Positions 39,693 through 51,132 of a stretch of DNA of 64,000 bases are shown here, piece after piece. This DNA is from Antitrichia curtipendula. Lineage: Eukaryota; Streptophyta; Bryopsida; Hypnales; Leucodontaceae. The notes under the pieces are model-generated. The model worked only from the letters and a program-made list of their open reading frames with translations, had not been told where the DNA came from and searched no databases. The stretch spans positions 21,678,254 through 21,742,253 of the forward strand of contig OX579641.1 of assembly GCA_951230915.1 (NCBI GenBank), in the 5' to 3' direction. The position numbers and the translations under genes were made by a program. Every line of letters starts with the position of its first letter. Positions within the stretch are counted from its first letter, which is position 1.

Positions 39693-42600
39693 TTAGTGGG
39701 TGTTGATGTAGTCTTCCGTCCATTTCATAAGCTTGTTCTGCAAATTCGAATCCAACGCTTTGCCTTCCAGAGGATGCTCATTACAGTCCATGAAGTACTT
39801 CCCAGACACTCCATGCAGAAGTGGGTTTGCTGCAACATACACTTGCGTTGCAGCACCCTGGTAATGGACAATCCACCATCAATAAATAAATAAATAAACT
39901 CTTTGACAATAAACATCAATTTGGTTTAAATTGGCAGAATGTCACACCTTTGGTACTTTTCAGAAGTCAAGGCTAAAAACGTGAATCTTTGAGTTACTAG
40001 TTTTTCAAGCCTAGAGCTCTGTACTCACAATCTTTGGCAACAAGAAATGAGCCAATTTAACGAAATTGACAATTATAAGGCAACCGGGAATAAAGAATAT
40101 CACATTTGTTAAATTGGCGAAAACTCTGAAAGTCATCATTTCTCGGACAAGAATTGGAAACCTTTCCATTACTCGTAGAATGTTTTGAGCTTTGACCACT
40201 TGAATCTCACAATTTTGGTACTTGGAATTGCACCATTATTTCATGAATTTGACGATTAAAAAGATTTTCTGGGGTAGTTCTTGTAACTCACCTGTGCCGG
40301 ATTCTTGAAACAAAACGATGGCGTCAGACCTGGATAGAACAATGCAGTGAAGATTAGCTGTTGACGTTACAAGTAATAATACGGAGTGCTACATACCACA
40401 CCAATTTGGTACCAAAGAAAAACATTCGTACTAATATGTACAACCAATGTACTACATACGTTAATTCAATTAGTGCCACTTATGTATCACATTCTTATAC
40501 TCCGTATCAGAAAAAAAATTATTTTTAAAATTTAGTGACTTCAAGGCCAAAAAGATATTCCTTTAGAACTTCTCTTAGCTACAAAGTGAAGGCTAAGAGG
40601 AATAATAAGAATAAAAATAAAAATATTATTGGTAGAGAAGGGCAACATGCAAAAATTAGTGTGTCTTGCACTAATTAAAATAACTTGAGAAATACCAGTC
40701 AGAGAGTAACATTGGTTCGTACCTGAGATCAAGCCTAGAAACCCATCAAGGTACGTAAGTTTCGTCCTGATGGCGCCGGGGTGAAGTGTATTTACAGTAA
40801 TGTTCACACCCTCTTCCTGTTGAAGGACCATCACATTATTTAGTTCCCAATCCATTGGGTAGCGCCCCTTCGTTGTCAATAAATAATTTCCATTTAAAAT
40901 AATTCTCTTCAGATGATCATCCAAAGGCGATATTTCTTTCAATTTCCGCCTGGTAGTGTAAAGCACCCAGCTGAAAGACCGAAATTTCATTTTTCCAAAC
41001 TTGAAGTTCCCAAAAAATCACCTGACAATTTAATGTTGTTTCTACTTCAATTTCAATGATTTATCCAATTAGTGACAGTGCAAAATTGCACAATTAGGGT
41101 CAATACAAATTCATTTTATAATTTGGGTGAATGAGAAGCTACGATATTTGGACAGACTTTGCCCAGAAGCACAACGTCCATCATCCAAAATATAAACTTC
41201 GGAGCACTTAGGGTTTAAAGAATGGTATACTAACCTTCAGACGTGCAGCAAGATCCCGGCAGTGTAAAACACGTGCAAGGTTCGACTGCCCGTAGCCTGA
41301 GAATCCCCAGATCCTGTGAGTGAACACCAGCAAGTGACAGCAGTGAGCTTCGAGCCTGCCGATATCTCCATTACAAATGCGGCATAGGGTTCTTCTCATC
41401 TCCAAGTGAAAACAAGTGTGTTGACCCAACTAATAAATAATAAGTGGGTCTTACTCTTTGGTGTTGACGAGTTTGTCAAATTGAATTCCTTCCTTGGGAG
41501 TGAATTTGTAGCTTGCACCAGAAACAAGCACAATACGACCTTCAATGCCGCTTTCCTTTGCGCTTGTCTTCATGGTGTCCAGCAGGAGATCGGTCAGGAG
41601 GAAGTGACCTGAAGTGCAAACACAGTGAGAAATCGTTCCAAATATTCTAAAAGCTTTGGTTCTAGAAAAGGACTAGGTTAGATGATGGAAATCATTGTAA
41701 AGGGCATTGCTAACTGACATCCCAATAACACATATTTAAATTGTGTATTTGGAACGTATTCTGGTACATTAAATTATACCTGAAGAAATGGGGACAATCA
41801 TTCTAGAAACCAGTCAAGACAAATGAGATTGACTTCCTTTACCTAGATAGTTGGTTGCAAACATTAGCTCGAGGCCATCGGGAGTACTGCTCGGAGCCTT
41901 GATCGAAGAAATCCCTCCATTATTCCTGCACCAGAAAAGTCCCCAAAACAAATAGCATTCATGAGTACAGAGGCTTAGTCAAATGGCATATCAACATTTG
42001 CCCTAGAACTTCATTTTTTCGGAAATTAAGACATCATTGTCTTCGTCTTTTCATCTACTCTTAAAAAGAATATGCTTTTATATATAAACAATAAGATGGA
42101 ACTTGTTGCAATTCAACAGTGCCCAAATGGACTAGGCAATGTGAAAGCAAAGCGTTGTTGTGAGAAACATCATGCTGAGCCATTTGAATGTGGAGCGGCT
42201 TACACGAGAATGTTGAGCGGGAGTTTCGATTCCTTATACTCGGCAGCAAACTTGCGCACCGACTTGATGTCGCTCAAGTCCAAGTGCATCACCAGCACGC
42301 GAGCCTTTTCGCCGAGTTCTTCCACTATCTGGGACTTCACGGATTCGCCTAACTTCAAATTTCGAATCGCCAGGATCACACGAGCGCCTCGCTTTGCTAA
42401 CACTCTCGCGGTTTCCAAGCCGATCCCCGCAGTCCCACCTGCAACGTTGTGGTGCAGTTCGGCCCAGGGTGAAATTTTGCATCTAGCTACCTATACTTGG
42501 AATTGGTTACACCAGAGATGTCCAGTAAGTTTTTAGACCCAATTCCATAGTGCAATTGTGGGATTAAACAGCTTGAGTATGGGATAGAGCCCCCGAAATT

Positions 42601-43123
42601 CCATGCTCTAGCTGTGAAATCCTCGAAAGACACAATTCCATAGACTTGCAAGTGTGGAATTTCACAGCTTAAGTACGGAATACAGACCCCGAAATTCCAA
42701 ACTGTAGCGATAACTTTGTCCAGAGACCCCATTCCGTAGTGCAAGATTGGAATTTCACTGCGTAATTATGGAACAGAGACCGAAATTCAGTGCTCTAGCT
42801 GTGAAATTCTGTCGTTGCACTATGGAATTGGGGAACTCGATACGGTTGCAGGTTTCAGTCGAGACACCCAATCAAAACTGCTTCCCGTTTTTCAAAACTC
42901 GTATATCCTAGCTTCTCCATGCCTGCGAATTCAATCATTCTAACAAAGATGAGGTTCATGTACCTAGCTCTCTGGCACAGGAAACTGAACGTAATCACGT
43001 ACCTGTGACAATGGCGGTCTGGTCCTTGAGATTGAGCCCTTCGGTGACATCCTCCGCAGTGGACGCCGATCCGAACCCACTCTGGCCTGGAGTGCCGCAC
43101 AGGTAACGCCACATCGCAAACAT
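39693..43123 (-). CDS. Short-chain dehydrogenase/reductase, TIC32/retinol-dehydrogenase-like, catalytic residues altered
   Basis: Eight exons with GT-AG borders and matching phases give 322 codons plus stop: 43123-43003, 42438-42204, 41925-41843, 41608-41455, 41313-41235, 40816-40723, 40329-40292, 39857-39693. The start (MFAMWRYLCG) and the following SGFGSASTAEDVTEGLNL are typical of plant members of this group. The Rossmann fold has TGGTAGIG (cofactor loop, around residue 40), ARNLKL-type context after strand 2, LDLSDIKSV, NNGG (usually NNAG), LGHFLLTDLLLDTM, VNTLHPGAIRT and a C-terminal VSGKYFMDCNE. Two catalytic positions differ from the family: the active-site Ser is Gly (VSGAS where VSSxxH is usual) and YxxxK reads YGQSN, with Asn for Lys. 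The intact splicing and frame argue that the gene is still under selection. Confidence 0.9.
42536..42845. repeat. Minisatellite, about 94-bp unit, three-plus copies, in intron 1 of the SDR gene
   Basis: Units begin at 42536, 42628 and 42724, each with AGACMCMATTCC, a GTGGGATTA- or TGGAATTTCAC-like phrase and CCGAAATTC. A fourth partial copy ends at TATGGAATTGGGG near 42838. Spacing is 92 and 96 bp. The units are diverged, so the array is not recent. Confidence 0.75.
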
Positions 43124-44671
43124 GATGTTCGAAGTCCCCAAGCTCGTCCCTTCAATTCAATTCGGTACTGGGCCAAGAACGAAACTCTGAAGATAGACAG
43201 ACACAGTGAGCACAGATCTCTCGGGGTAAGGATTTGATGAATTCAGCATCGTCATCATCGCTACTTAAGAATCCTTCACAGCCTTTGAGAGACGAGAGCA
43301 AGGTCGACCTGACTCTTGAGAAGTGATTGAAGCAGACTCTGGGAGTCGTCGTTGAGGGCCGGTCCAGCCTTGACGAGGATTGACGAGCCTACAGTTGACC
43401 TGAGCCTACAGCAAGTCAAGGATCGGATGAGAAGTTTCAGAATTGTTTTTGAGGCTTCGGTCGCCGTCTTCGGCAAGGACTCAGTGGCGAAGCTGAAATC
43501 TTTGACTGCCACGTACAAATGGAAGTCAATTTGCTGTGAAATCTAGTCATTTCGGCGTTCTGCAGTCGGTAGCCTAGTTGTGGAAATTGGGGACCAAGAA
43601 AGCGGGGAAGCTTCGTCATCAGTCCGATTGGGGGGCACCGTGGGTCCAATTGCTCCACCGTTTCAAACTGTACCCTACGTAAAGGTCGTCTGATTCGGCA
43701 CTCAGGTGTCGAAGTTGAAATCCCACGTCAGATTCTCAGGAATCCACGTCACCTCACACCAATCACAAAATGAAATGTGGCACTTCTTCACATAAATGAC
43801 TTAATTATTTCTAAATTTGACCTTCACATAGGGGATATCTCTACATTTTTTCAGAGAAAAATATTGGATAGGGATTTTAAGGCGACCCTTACTCTGTAAT
43901 CTCTAAAGCCCTAAGGTTTTTTTTTTTCAAAAACCACTCAAATCTGCCACTTCTATTGTGTTCATTTAAGGAAACCAAAATAATAATATTTTTTTGGAAT
44001 CTAACCATAGGATCTTGTATGTAACTTGTCTGAGATCATGTAGTAAAAATTTCATCGAATTTGACCGTACGGATTGATATTAGCATTCAAAGTTGGACAA
44101 AAAGTTTCTTTTGAAGAAGATGTTTAGATTGCCCAAAAAACTAAGATTGTCTATAACTTTCTCATCTCCAATCCAAATAGAATGAATGTATACCTTTCAT
44201 AGATGTCATAAATCTATATTAGTCCAAGATGTTTGAAATCTATATCAATCCTAGATGGCATTTTTATGGTTTAGACTGCACATGCTTAAAATGGTGTATG
44301 GAATATGCCATTTTAATGAAATTCCCTATACAGATGAATGTAAAACACAATGCTTTTAACACCAAATTAAAAGAGATTGACATCTAGCACCTTCTCAAAA
44401 AGTAAAAAGAGGGTTGCTTGTCATAACTTAAAGACTTTATAATTTTTGCCTCAAATAGGTCATTAATTGGACAAAATTGTCTACTTATTTGTAATTAGTG
44501 GATAGCAGAGTTTGAAAAAAAATTGCGGTTAATACAATTATGAAATGGTTAGCCAGTGAAACTGAAATATAACCAGTTGAATTTCTAAAACACAAGAAAA
44601 AGGCAGTGAAATTTTTTAGAATTTTTAAACTTGCAATAAAAAAAATAGAGAAAATAATTGTATTGGGTATT
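43124..44671. other. SDR upstream region, then repeat DNA
   Basis: 43124-43840 is GC-richer with many CpGs, as expected of a promoter or 5' UTR, though no motif is certain. 43695-43835 has a decayed relative at 48254-48392. 43905-44140 is an inverted, partly decayed copy of the family described at 24373-24958, starting CTCTAAAGCCCTAAGG. 44200-44670 holds nothing recognised. Confidence 0.5.
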
Positions 44672-44894
44672 CCAAGTGATTAGCTCCCACTGGAAGCCAA
44701 GCTGTGTGGGTGCTAATCAGTGGTAGAGATGGACCTGCTGTGGACGGAAGGTGTTGATGCCACCTTGATTGGGCCCACTACTGGGAGCTAGCTGCCCAAC
44801 ATTCTCTTGCCCACTTTTGATCATGCAGCAGGTCCATCCCTACCACCGGTTAGTGCCCGCATGGCCTAGCTTCCAGTGGGAGCTAGTCACTTGG
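44672..44894. mobile_element. Foldback MITE with about 70-bp inverted arms
   Basis: The first about 70 bases (starting CCAAGTGATTAGCTCCCACT) match the reverse complement of the last about 70 (ending AGTGGGAGCTAGTCACTTGG). Both arms also share GATGGACCTGCTG. The 223-bp element is flanked by ATT on each side (44669-44671 and 44895-44897), a likely 3-bp target-site duplication. It has no coding capacity. GC content is well above the flanks. Confidence 0.8.
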
Positions 44895-45214
44895 ATTGGC
44901 ACTACAACAAAACCAGTGTTTTATGGCTGCAAAATATGACTGCAATGAGTCGTAAAATCGAAAAATATGACTGGCCGCAGAAATCACTGTAGATGACTGC
45001 AACATGACTGACATGAGTCATTATCGACAAGTCGCTTCGGACATCAGTCATATTGGCAGTCATATTTTGGAGGGGGTATAATTATCCATAAATAGTCGTA
45101 TTTTGTCAACAAGGCGTATACTTTGACTATCTTTGAGGGCTTGACTTTTTTTTGAGTTGCCCTGGCACTAAAAATAAATCCTACGTGACATGTGATTCTA
45201 TGTAGTCATTTTTT

Positions 45215-45490
45215 GGCTAACATGGAATATAATTGCGGTCAGTCATATTTTGGCTGACGTGGCATATGACTGCGGTCAGTCATATTTTGGCTAACTTGAA
45301 ATATGACTACGGTTAGTCATATTTTGGCTAATGTGGCATATGATTTTGTACAATCATATTTTTTGTAGATGTGGAATATGACTCTTATTAATCATATTTT
45401 TGAATGATGTGGAATATGACTCTTGTGAGTCATATTTTACTAAAGTGAAATATGACTTTTATGAATCATATTTTGGTTGATGTGGTAGTT
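45215..45490. repeat. Subterminal repeat array of the CACTA element
   Basis: About seven copies of a unit of roughly 36-45 bp carry AGTCATATTTTGGCTRAYGTGG followed by a RYATATGACT core, in head-to-tail order. Copies become more diverged to the right. Such arrays bind the transposase in CACTA elements. The same GTCATATTT core recurs near both ends of the element (44985-45070 and 46890-46990). Confidence 0.75.
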
Positions 45491-45959
45491 CATATGGATG
45501 TCATTGGTAGTTTATGATTAATTGCAGTCATATTTTAGAAAATAAAAAGTCATATTTTGAAAAACAAAAAGTCATATTTTGTAAAAGACTCCATATAGTT
45601 AAAAATGAATACATATGATTTAAGAGACATATAAGAGATAATCATATTGGAAAAGGAGAATGTAAGAAGAAAAGCAACTCTCTTCATTGACATTTATTAG
45701 TCACCAATACAAAACACATATACCACAATGAGTCATTCACAAAATCCAATAAGGCCTATATTTCTTACAATAACGTGAAGATGGCTCTATTGGGTTGCAA
45801 ATAGCCTCCAATGATTTTGTTTCAACTTTTGGTGCCTGCAATAACAATTAAAGAAATGGGAGGTTAATTTTTAATAAATGAACAACAAATCTCAACCTTC
45901 AAAGGCTTACAACAATACAAAATATTTAGCTCAAGTTTAGGGTAGGAAGAATAAGAATG

Positions 45960-46500
45960 ATGATGGAGAAAACAAGAAGAAAAAATAGACAAGTACTAAG
46001 AGATAACAACAAACAAGAGTAAAGATGCAACAAGAAACAAGAAGCAACAATTAAGACACAATAAGAAACAAGAAGCAACAACTAGCACACAACAAGAATC
46101 AACAATTAAGACACAACAAGAAACAAGAGTTAAGATGCAACAAAAAGAAAACAAGAAGCAACGACCAAGGCACAACAAGAAACAAGAGTTAAGATGCAAC
46201 AAAAAGAAACAAGAAACAAGAATTAAAAAGAAACAAGAAGAAACAAAAAACAAGAACTAAAAAGAAGAAAAAATTAAAATGCTAGAGAAAGAAAGAGTTT
46301 AGATACAACAAGAAGAAACAAAAAACTAAAACTAAAAAGAAGAAAGAATTAAAATGCTAGAAAAAGAAAGAGTTTAGATGCAACAACAAGAAACAAGAAG
46401 CATGATTAGAACTAAGAAGTAACAAAAAAGAAGAGTTAAGATGCAACAAAAGACAACAACTAAGAAGCAAAAAATAAAAAGCAATAACAAATATGAGCTA
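45960..46500. repeat. Purine-rich low-complexity array inside the CACTA element
   Basis: A long stretch is made of loosely repeated CAACAAGAAACAAGAAG and AACAAGAGTTAAGATGCAAC phrases. The long cysteine/leucine-rich frame on the opposite strand is a by-product of this array and is not a gene. Confidence 0.85.
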
Positions 46501-46534
46501 AGAGACAATAAAAGGCAAGGAAGAAGGCCAAAAG

Positions 46535-46690
46535 AAGTGGCGGCTAGGGTTTCAAGACCCTAAAAAGTGGTGGCTAGGGTTTCAAAACCCTAAAAAATGG
46601 CGGCTAGGGCTTCAAAATCCTAAAAAAGTGGTGACTAGATTTCAAAATCTTAAAAAATAGGTGAGTAGGATTTCAAAATCTTAAACAATG
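46535..46690. repeat. About 38-bp tandem array inside the CACTA element
   Basis: Four units read approximately GTGGCGGCTAGGGTTTCAAG followed by ACCCTAAAAA. Later copies decay (GTGACTAGATTTCAAAATC). The array lies between the purine-rich stretch and the right subterminal region. Confidence 0.8.
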
Positions 46691-47015
46691 GCTTGTCCAA
46701 TTTTTTTTGGAATTGCCCGTATTTTTCTTGGGTTGCCCAAAAAAAAAAATGTCACTACCATGGAAATATGACTGACAATATGACTTAGCGTTCCCCAAAC
46801 ATATTCTCTACGTTCCCTATGAAGTACTTTGGTGTTCCTAATGGTCGTATAGTGTATACTTGTGAAGTAGAAGGCCCAAAAATAATTGACAGTCATATTT
46901 TGCAGTCATATTTTTCTTCAAGGTGTTGGCCTTCAAGAATATGACTGCAACTAGTCGTCAGTCATCCTCAGTCATATTTTTGCAGTCATAAAATACTCGT
47001 TTTTTTGTAGTGTGG

Positions 47016-48950
47016 GTACTCAAAAAAATAGTTGACTGTGGGAATCAAAAGAAAACAAGTTGACAAAGCTCAAAAAAATTCACAAATAGTGATGGATGGT
47101 TCACTAAATGTTTCATTTTTGTATTCTTATTGGTAGCAAGGTACACAATAACATAAGCATCTTCCATTTTTGGACATCCATTCATCACCTCTATATTTTC
47201 ATCCATAAGTATTATCTAAACTTAATAGAATTCATTCAAATTTGGGGAATCTATTTTTTGTGGAGATGCTTTGACAATGATTTTAATATTTTTTAATATT
47301 TTTCTAATGTTGTAATAGTAGCCAATAAGATTTTGGCAAAAATCTATAGAAGTTTAAACATTGGGTTGGCTCATTGGACATTGCTGGGCCAACTTCAAGT
47401 ATGTGCATCAAAAGTGACTTGGTAACTTTGGTTTATACCATGTTATTATTCACTATAATATACATCTATGATGAAAATTTCATATTTTTTTCATATATTT
47501 TGTAATTTGATATGAATTTTTTTCATTTCTTAAAAAAAAAAATGAATAGTAATTTCAAATTTTTCCAAAAATTTACTAGTATACATATGATTTTGTCTCT
47601 AAAAATAAATTAAAAATTTTCAATCATATCTAGATGCAACATAGAAACAAATAGAGTAATGATACTTGAAGCTTGAAATCAATGGTCATGGGCGTGTCCT
47701 TACAAAGTTAAAGGATGTGGCCCCCATGACCAAGGTAATCACCAAAACTCCTCCAATTATTGAATCAATAGGTGCATTCTTTGTTTTTGCAATGAACAAT
47801 GATGTCATCCAATCACCACTTTTCAACCTTAATGTTCTTCAATGGTTAAGTAAGGTACATGATAGTCTCATCCATATATATTTCTTTTGGACATGAAATG
47901 AGAAGCAAGAAGAGGTTATGGTTTGTAACACAACTATAACTTCCATTTGAATAACTCATAAGATTATTTAGCCAAGCTTATGACTCACCTTGATAAAAAG
48001 GCCATGGCAAAATAGTTTATAGGTGTTCAAGATTCAAGATTCAACAATGATGAGCAAACGAGAAAAGGAATCAACATGATATAGTCAAGGAGCATGTGAG
48101 ACAAATGTTATTATAAAAGAAACACATCAACAATGACAAAGGTCATATACAAAGACATAAATTCTAGTGATGTTCTTCACCAATTATTTTCTCTATGTTA
48201 GTAAAAAAATTAAGTTATGAGCATGAACCCCAAATTACAACGATACTTAATTCAAGAATTTGGCATTTAGGTGCCAAAATTGAATTTCCATGTCAAATTC
48301 TCAAAGATCCACAACACCTTGTACCATTCACAAGATCAAACATGACACTTTTTCACAAAACAGACTTAATTTGTGCCTAATTTGACCTTAAGGTAGGAAA
48401 GTGCATTCTTGTACAATAATAATAGTAACAATACATTTTTACAGTGATAAATTTCAAGAAATTAGTGTGGAGCAACCTATTTGTCCTCCATCTCACCCCC
48501 TGGTGCCCTCAACTGTGCCAAATTTTTTTGAGCCATTGGATGTGGTTTGAAAGAAATAAAATCACCCTCAACACCATTGATGTGAAGTTGGAATAATGCT
48601 GCAAATGGCAGGGAATGTGGGCTGTATATAATTTTTTTGAAAGTGTCAGACTTCTCAAAGCCGTCAATGTAGAGCCATCGGTGAAAAAAACAGGGACTAC
48701 ATAATGAATTTGGTGCCTGTAGATAGGGTTTGGCGCACAAGCATGGTTTGTTTACCATTGTGTGTTGATTGACAATTCAATTGCACATGATGGGTTTGAA
48801 GGTTGATCCGTTGATCCCTGCGTGAATTGCAGTGCGCGGCATGTTTTGGTGTGCATGTCAATTTCTCCTGTTTTCACCACAAACTAATAATTTTTTGGTT
48901 TTGGAGCAGGATTTCTATATGGCACCACCCAAAAGATCAAGTAGCTTGTG
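47016..48950. other. Intergenic, repeat debris
   Basis: 47665-47800 is a single relative of the tandem units at 53538-53930 (ATAGGTGCATTCTTTGT and a preceding GACCAAGGTAAT). 48254-48392 is a decayed relative of 43695-43835. Nothing else was recognised. Confidence 0.4.
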
Positions 48951-49868
48951 AAGCTACATTAGCAAAAAAGGAAGACTCTAAAGTCACTAGCATTTCAACA
49001 AATGAAATCATTCCTATTCAAAATGCTACACACACTTTTGTTGAGAAGCCTAATCCATTGGAAAATACTCATGTTGAGAAGCCCAATCCATTGAAAAAAA
49101 ATTATTTGAAAAAAATTGCTTGAAAAAATGTCGCTCCTAAAAAAACACCCACAAAACAATCTCCTATACATCCCAAAGAGATGGATGTCAATGTTACCAT
49201 TTCCGTGGGAAATGTTGACATCTTTATTGAGCTATTGGAAAAGATAGAAGAATTCATTGATAAGGAGTGCATCTCTAGGCTCTATTTCATCAAAAAAAAG
49301 TGAAGCTTTGTCCAAACTCCACATGTAGATGGTTTGCCGGCTTCTAACTATTTCAACAGCCATGGTTAATAAGTGTATAAAAAAATTTCTTGGCCGGGAT
49401 GATGCTAAAAAAGTCCCTATGGAGCACCACATTCTCACTAAGGTGCTTTGTACTTTCATTGGAATGTTAGGATATTGTGTTAAAGACAAAAGGTGAGGAA
49501 CATTTTCAGTGTGTGCACTAGAATGTGATTTGATTCCAAATTGATGAAGGGATTGAGGAGTATGTCAAGCATGGTTTGTGAAGAACCGAATTGTTCTTAC
49601 TCACACTAACCTCATCGAGAAAGTTGTCACATATTGCAAATTGTAAGTTGAAGAAGCAATTGGGAAGTACTCTTCTAGGCACTCTTTTGCCCATGCTGCA
49701 CTCTGGACAATACATTCCCTCAGCTTCATGGCTTTTGCCTATCTATCAAGGTGGGATGGAATACACTAGAACCTCAACACTCTGGAAGTACATGATGAAT
49801 CCAAATGTTGTTGAAATGAAAGATGTGACTCAAATATTCTTTGAACACACAAACCTTGCATCCCACTA
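48951..49868 (+). pseudogene. Degenerate coding-like fragments, family unknown
   Basis: Plus-strand fragments in changing frames look protein-derived. They include a Lys/Pro-rich stretch with two copies of VEKPNPL around 49040-49100, then MDVNVTISVGNVDIFIELLE near 49180, MVNKCIKKFLGRDDAKKVPM near 49362-49420, and LPIYQGGMEYTRTSTLWKYM near 49735-49795. Frames change at least three times with several stops between. The order is compatible with one decayed protein, possibly transposon-derived, but I cannot name it. Confidence 0.35.
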
Positions 49869-50352
49869 GGTTGATTTGGGGCGTCAATGACTTACAGCAC
49901 ACTTGGACAAGGCACAAGAAGGAGTTGCCCACGATTCTGTAGGGTTTGTCAAAATTTAATTATTTTCTCACCAGGTTTATTGTAGGATTATATCTTCCTA
50001 CATTTTTTTTTTAAACAAATGAAACGGAATTTTAGGAATACGAAGAAGCCAGAGTTGTGATTAATGGTCAGACTCACCTTGTTTATCTCAACCATCCTAT
50101 CCTTCGGCAATTTCCAATATAATCCATGAGTTAATTGTGATGCCCAACCAATATCCAACTTCGCATTATTAAGTTTCTATAACATTTGTGAGATCCTCCT
50201 GGCAGATCCTCCAGAAACGATCTTGTCTCAGATTCAGGAGATGATAATTCAGGGCAAATGTCCATAGCTGCCGTGATCTTCACATTAACATCAGAATCGT
50301 TAGAACAAAACAATTAAAAATTGGGATGCAGGATTCGACAAAACAGAAAGGA
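49869..50352. terminator. Intergenic; includes the Pol III stop of the tRNA gene
   Basis: Downstream of the minus-strand tRNA, a TTTT run (plus-strand AAAA at 50340-50343), about 10 bases past the tRNA 3' end, should act as the RNA polymerase III terminator. The rest shows no feature. Confidence 0.6.
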
Positions 50353-50424
50353 AGGTCCCGGCGAGATTTGAACTCGCGTTACTGGATTCAGAGTCCAATG
50401 TCCTGACCACTAGACTACGGGACC
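50353..50424 (-). tRNA. tRNA-Gln (anticodon CTG)
   Basis: A 72-nt gene on the minus strand. The acceptor stem GGTCCCG pairs with CGGGACC, with discriminator T as in eukaryotic tRNA-Gln. The internal A box (TAGTCTAGTGGT) and B box (GAGTTCAAATC) are intact. The anticodon arm TTGGA-CTCTGAA-TCCAG gives anticodon CTG, reading CAG (Gln). The T arm is CGCGA-GTTCAAA-TCTCG-like, with minor wobble. There is no intron and CCA is not encoded, as expected for a nuclear gene. Confidence 0.95.
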
Positions 50425-51132
50425 TTACTACTGTCCTCACTTAGAGGGGTTACAGGACCCGACCCCTGCTCGGATGATTTCAGCGGTTGATTGTAACTTG
50501 CTATTCTAAATCTTTGCAAATTATTGATACACAGAACGTTTGGATGTCTGACCTAAGAATAGAAGGTTACATTTAATTCTAGTAACTTCCTTAGTAAATA
50601 TTTACTATCCATAAACATAGGACAAGCTTCTTTCTTTTCTTAAAGATTTCCAGATAATTAGGTACTGAGGCCTCAAATTAGGTTCATTCGCCTCTGGTCA
50701 AGGCTTTTGTAAAATCACCCGAGTATTACGATCTTCTATTGTGAAACAAAGATGTTAGACATAATATACTGAGCACTATGTTATGAAAGGCGATGTTATA
50801 TGTTCGTTCCAATAGTCACTCTAACCTCATCCCAAAACGATCTAACAACATTAACCTTAGATTTTTTTAAAGTACCGGTACTCTTCTTTGTAAAAATAAC
50901 AGATTTGGCTAAATTTAAATGAGAACCAACTTAGATTCCTCAAGTTGATAGCAGAGAGAGAATCAGAATAAGGTTAGAATCAACCCAACTTTCTAGAGTG
51001 CCTTTCAGATGGGTTATAGAATGTTATGCATGTTGAGGAAGAGATAATATTCATGTGAATCGCAGCAGGAAAGCACAGAAGATTTGGAGCAAAATTTGCA
51101 GCAATTGAGAGCAAAATTAAAAGAGCCTACTC
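50425..51132. other. Intergenic, 5' flank of tRNA-Gln and 3' flank of CRR7
   Basis: No coding or repeat feature was recognised. Confidence 0.5.

Larger units (their letters stand above)
44900..47012. mobile_element. Non-autonomous CACTA (En/Spm) element, 2113 bp
   Basis: The left end CACTACAACAAAACCAGTGT and the right end (reverse complement CACTACAAAAAAACGAGTAT) are good CACTA termini. Similarity runs inward about 45 bp through TTTTATGRCTGCAAAATATGACTG. A 3-bp target-site duplication TGG flanks it (44897-44899 and 47013-47015), as expected for the superfamily. The interior holds subterminal repeats built on GTCATATTTTGGCT, a purine-rich A/AAC/AAG array and a short tandem array. No transposase is present, so it needs an autonomous partner. 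Confidence 0.9.

Noticed and set aside
45996..46253. Cys/Leu/Phe-rich frame of 85 codons on the minus strand
   Set aside because: It is the reverse reading of a CAACAAGAAACAAG-type low-complexity array inside the CACTA element.
44900..47012. A CRISPR-like or regulatory array suggested by the regular GTCATATTTTGGCT repeats
   Set aside because: The repeats lack unique spacers and lie inside an element with CACTA ends and a 3-bp duplication, where they are ordinary subterminal repeats.
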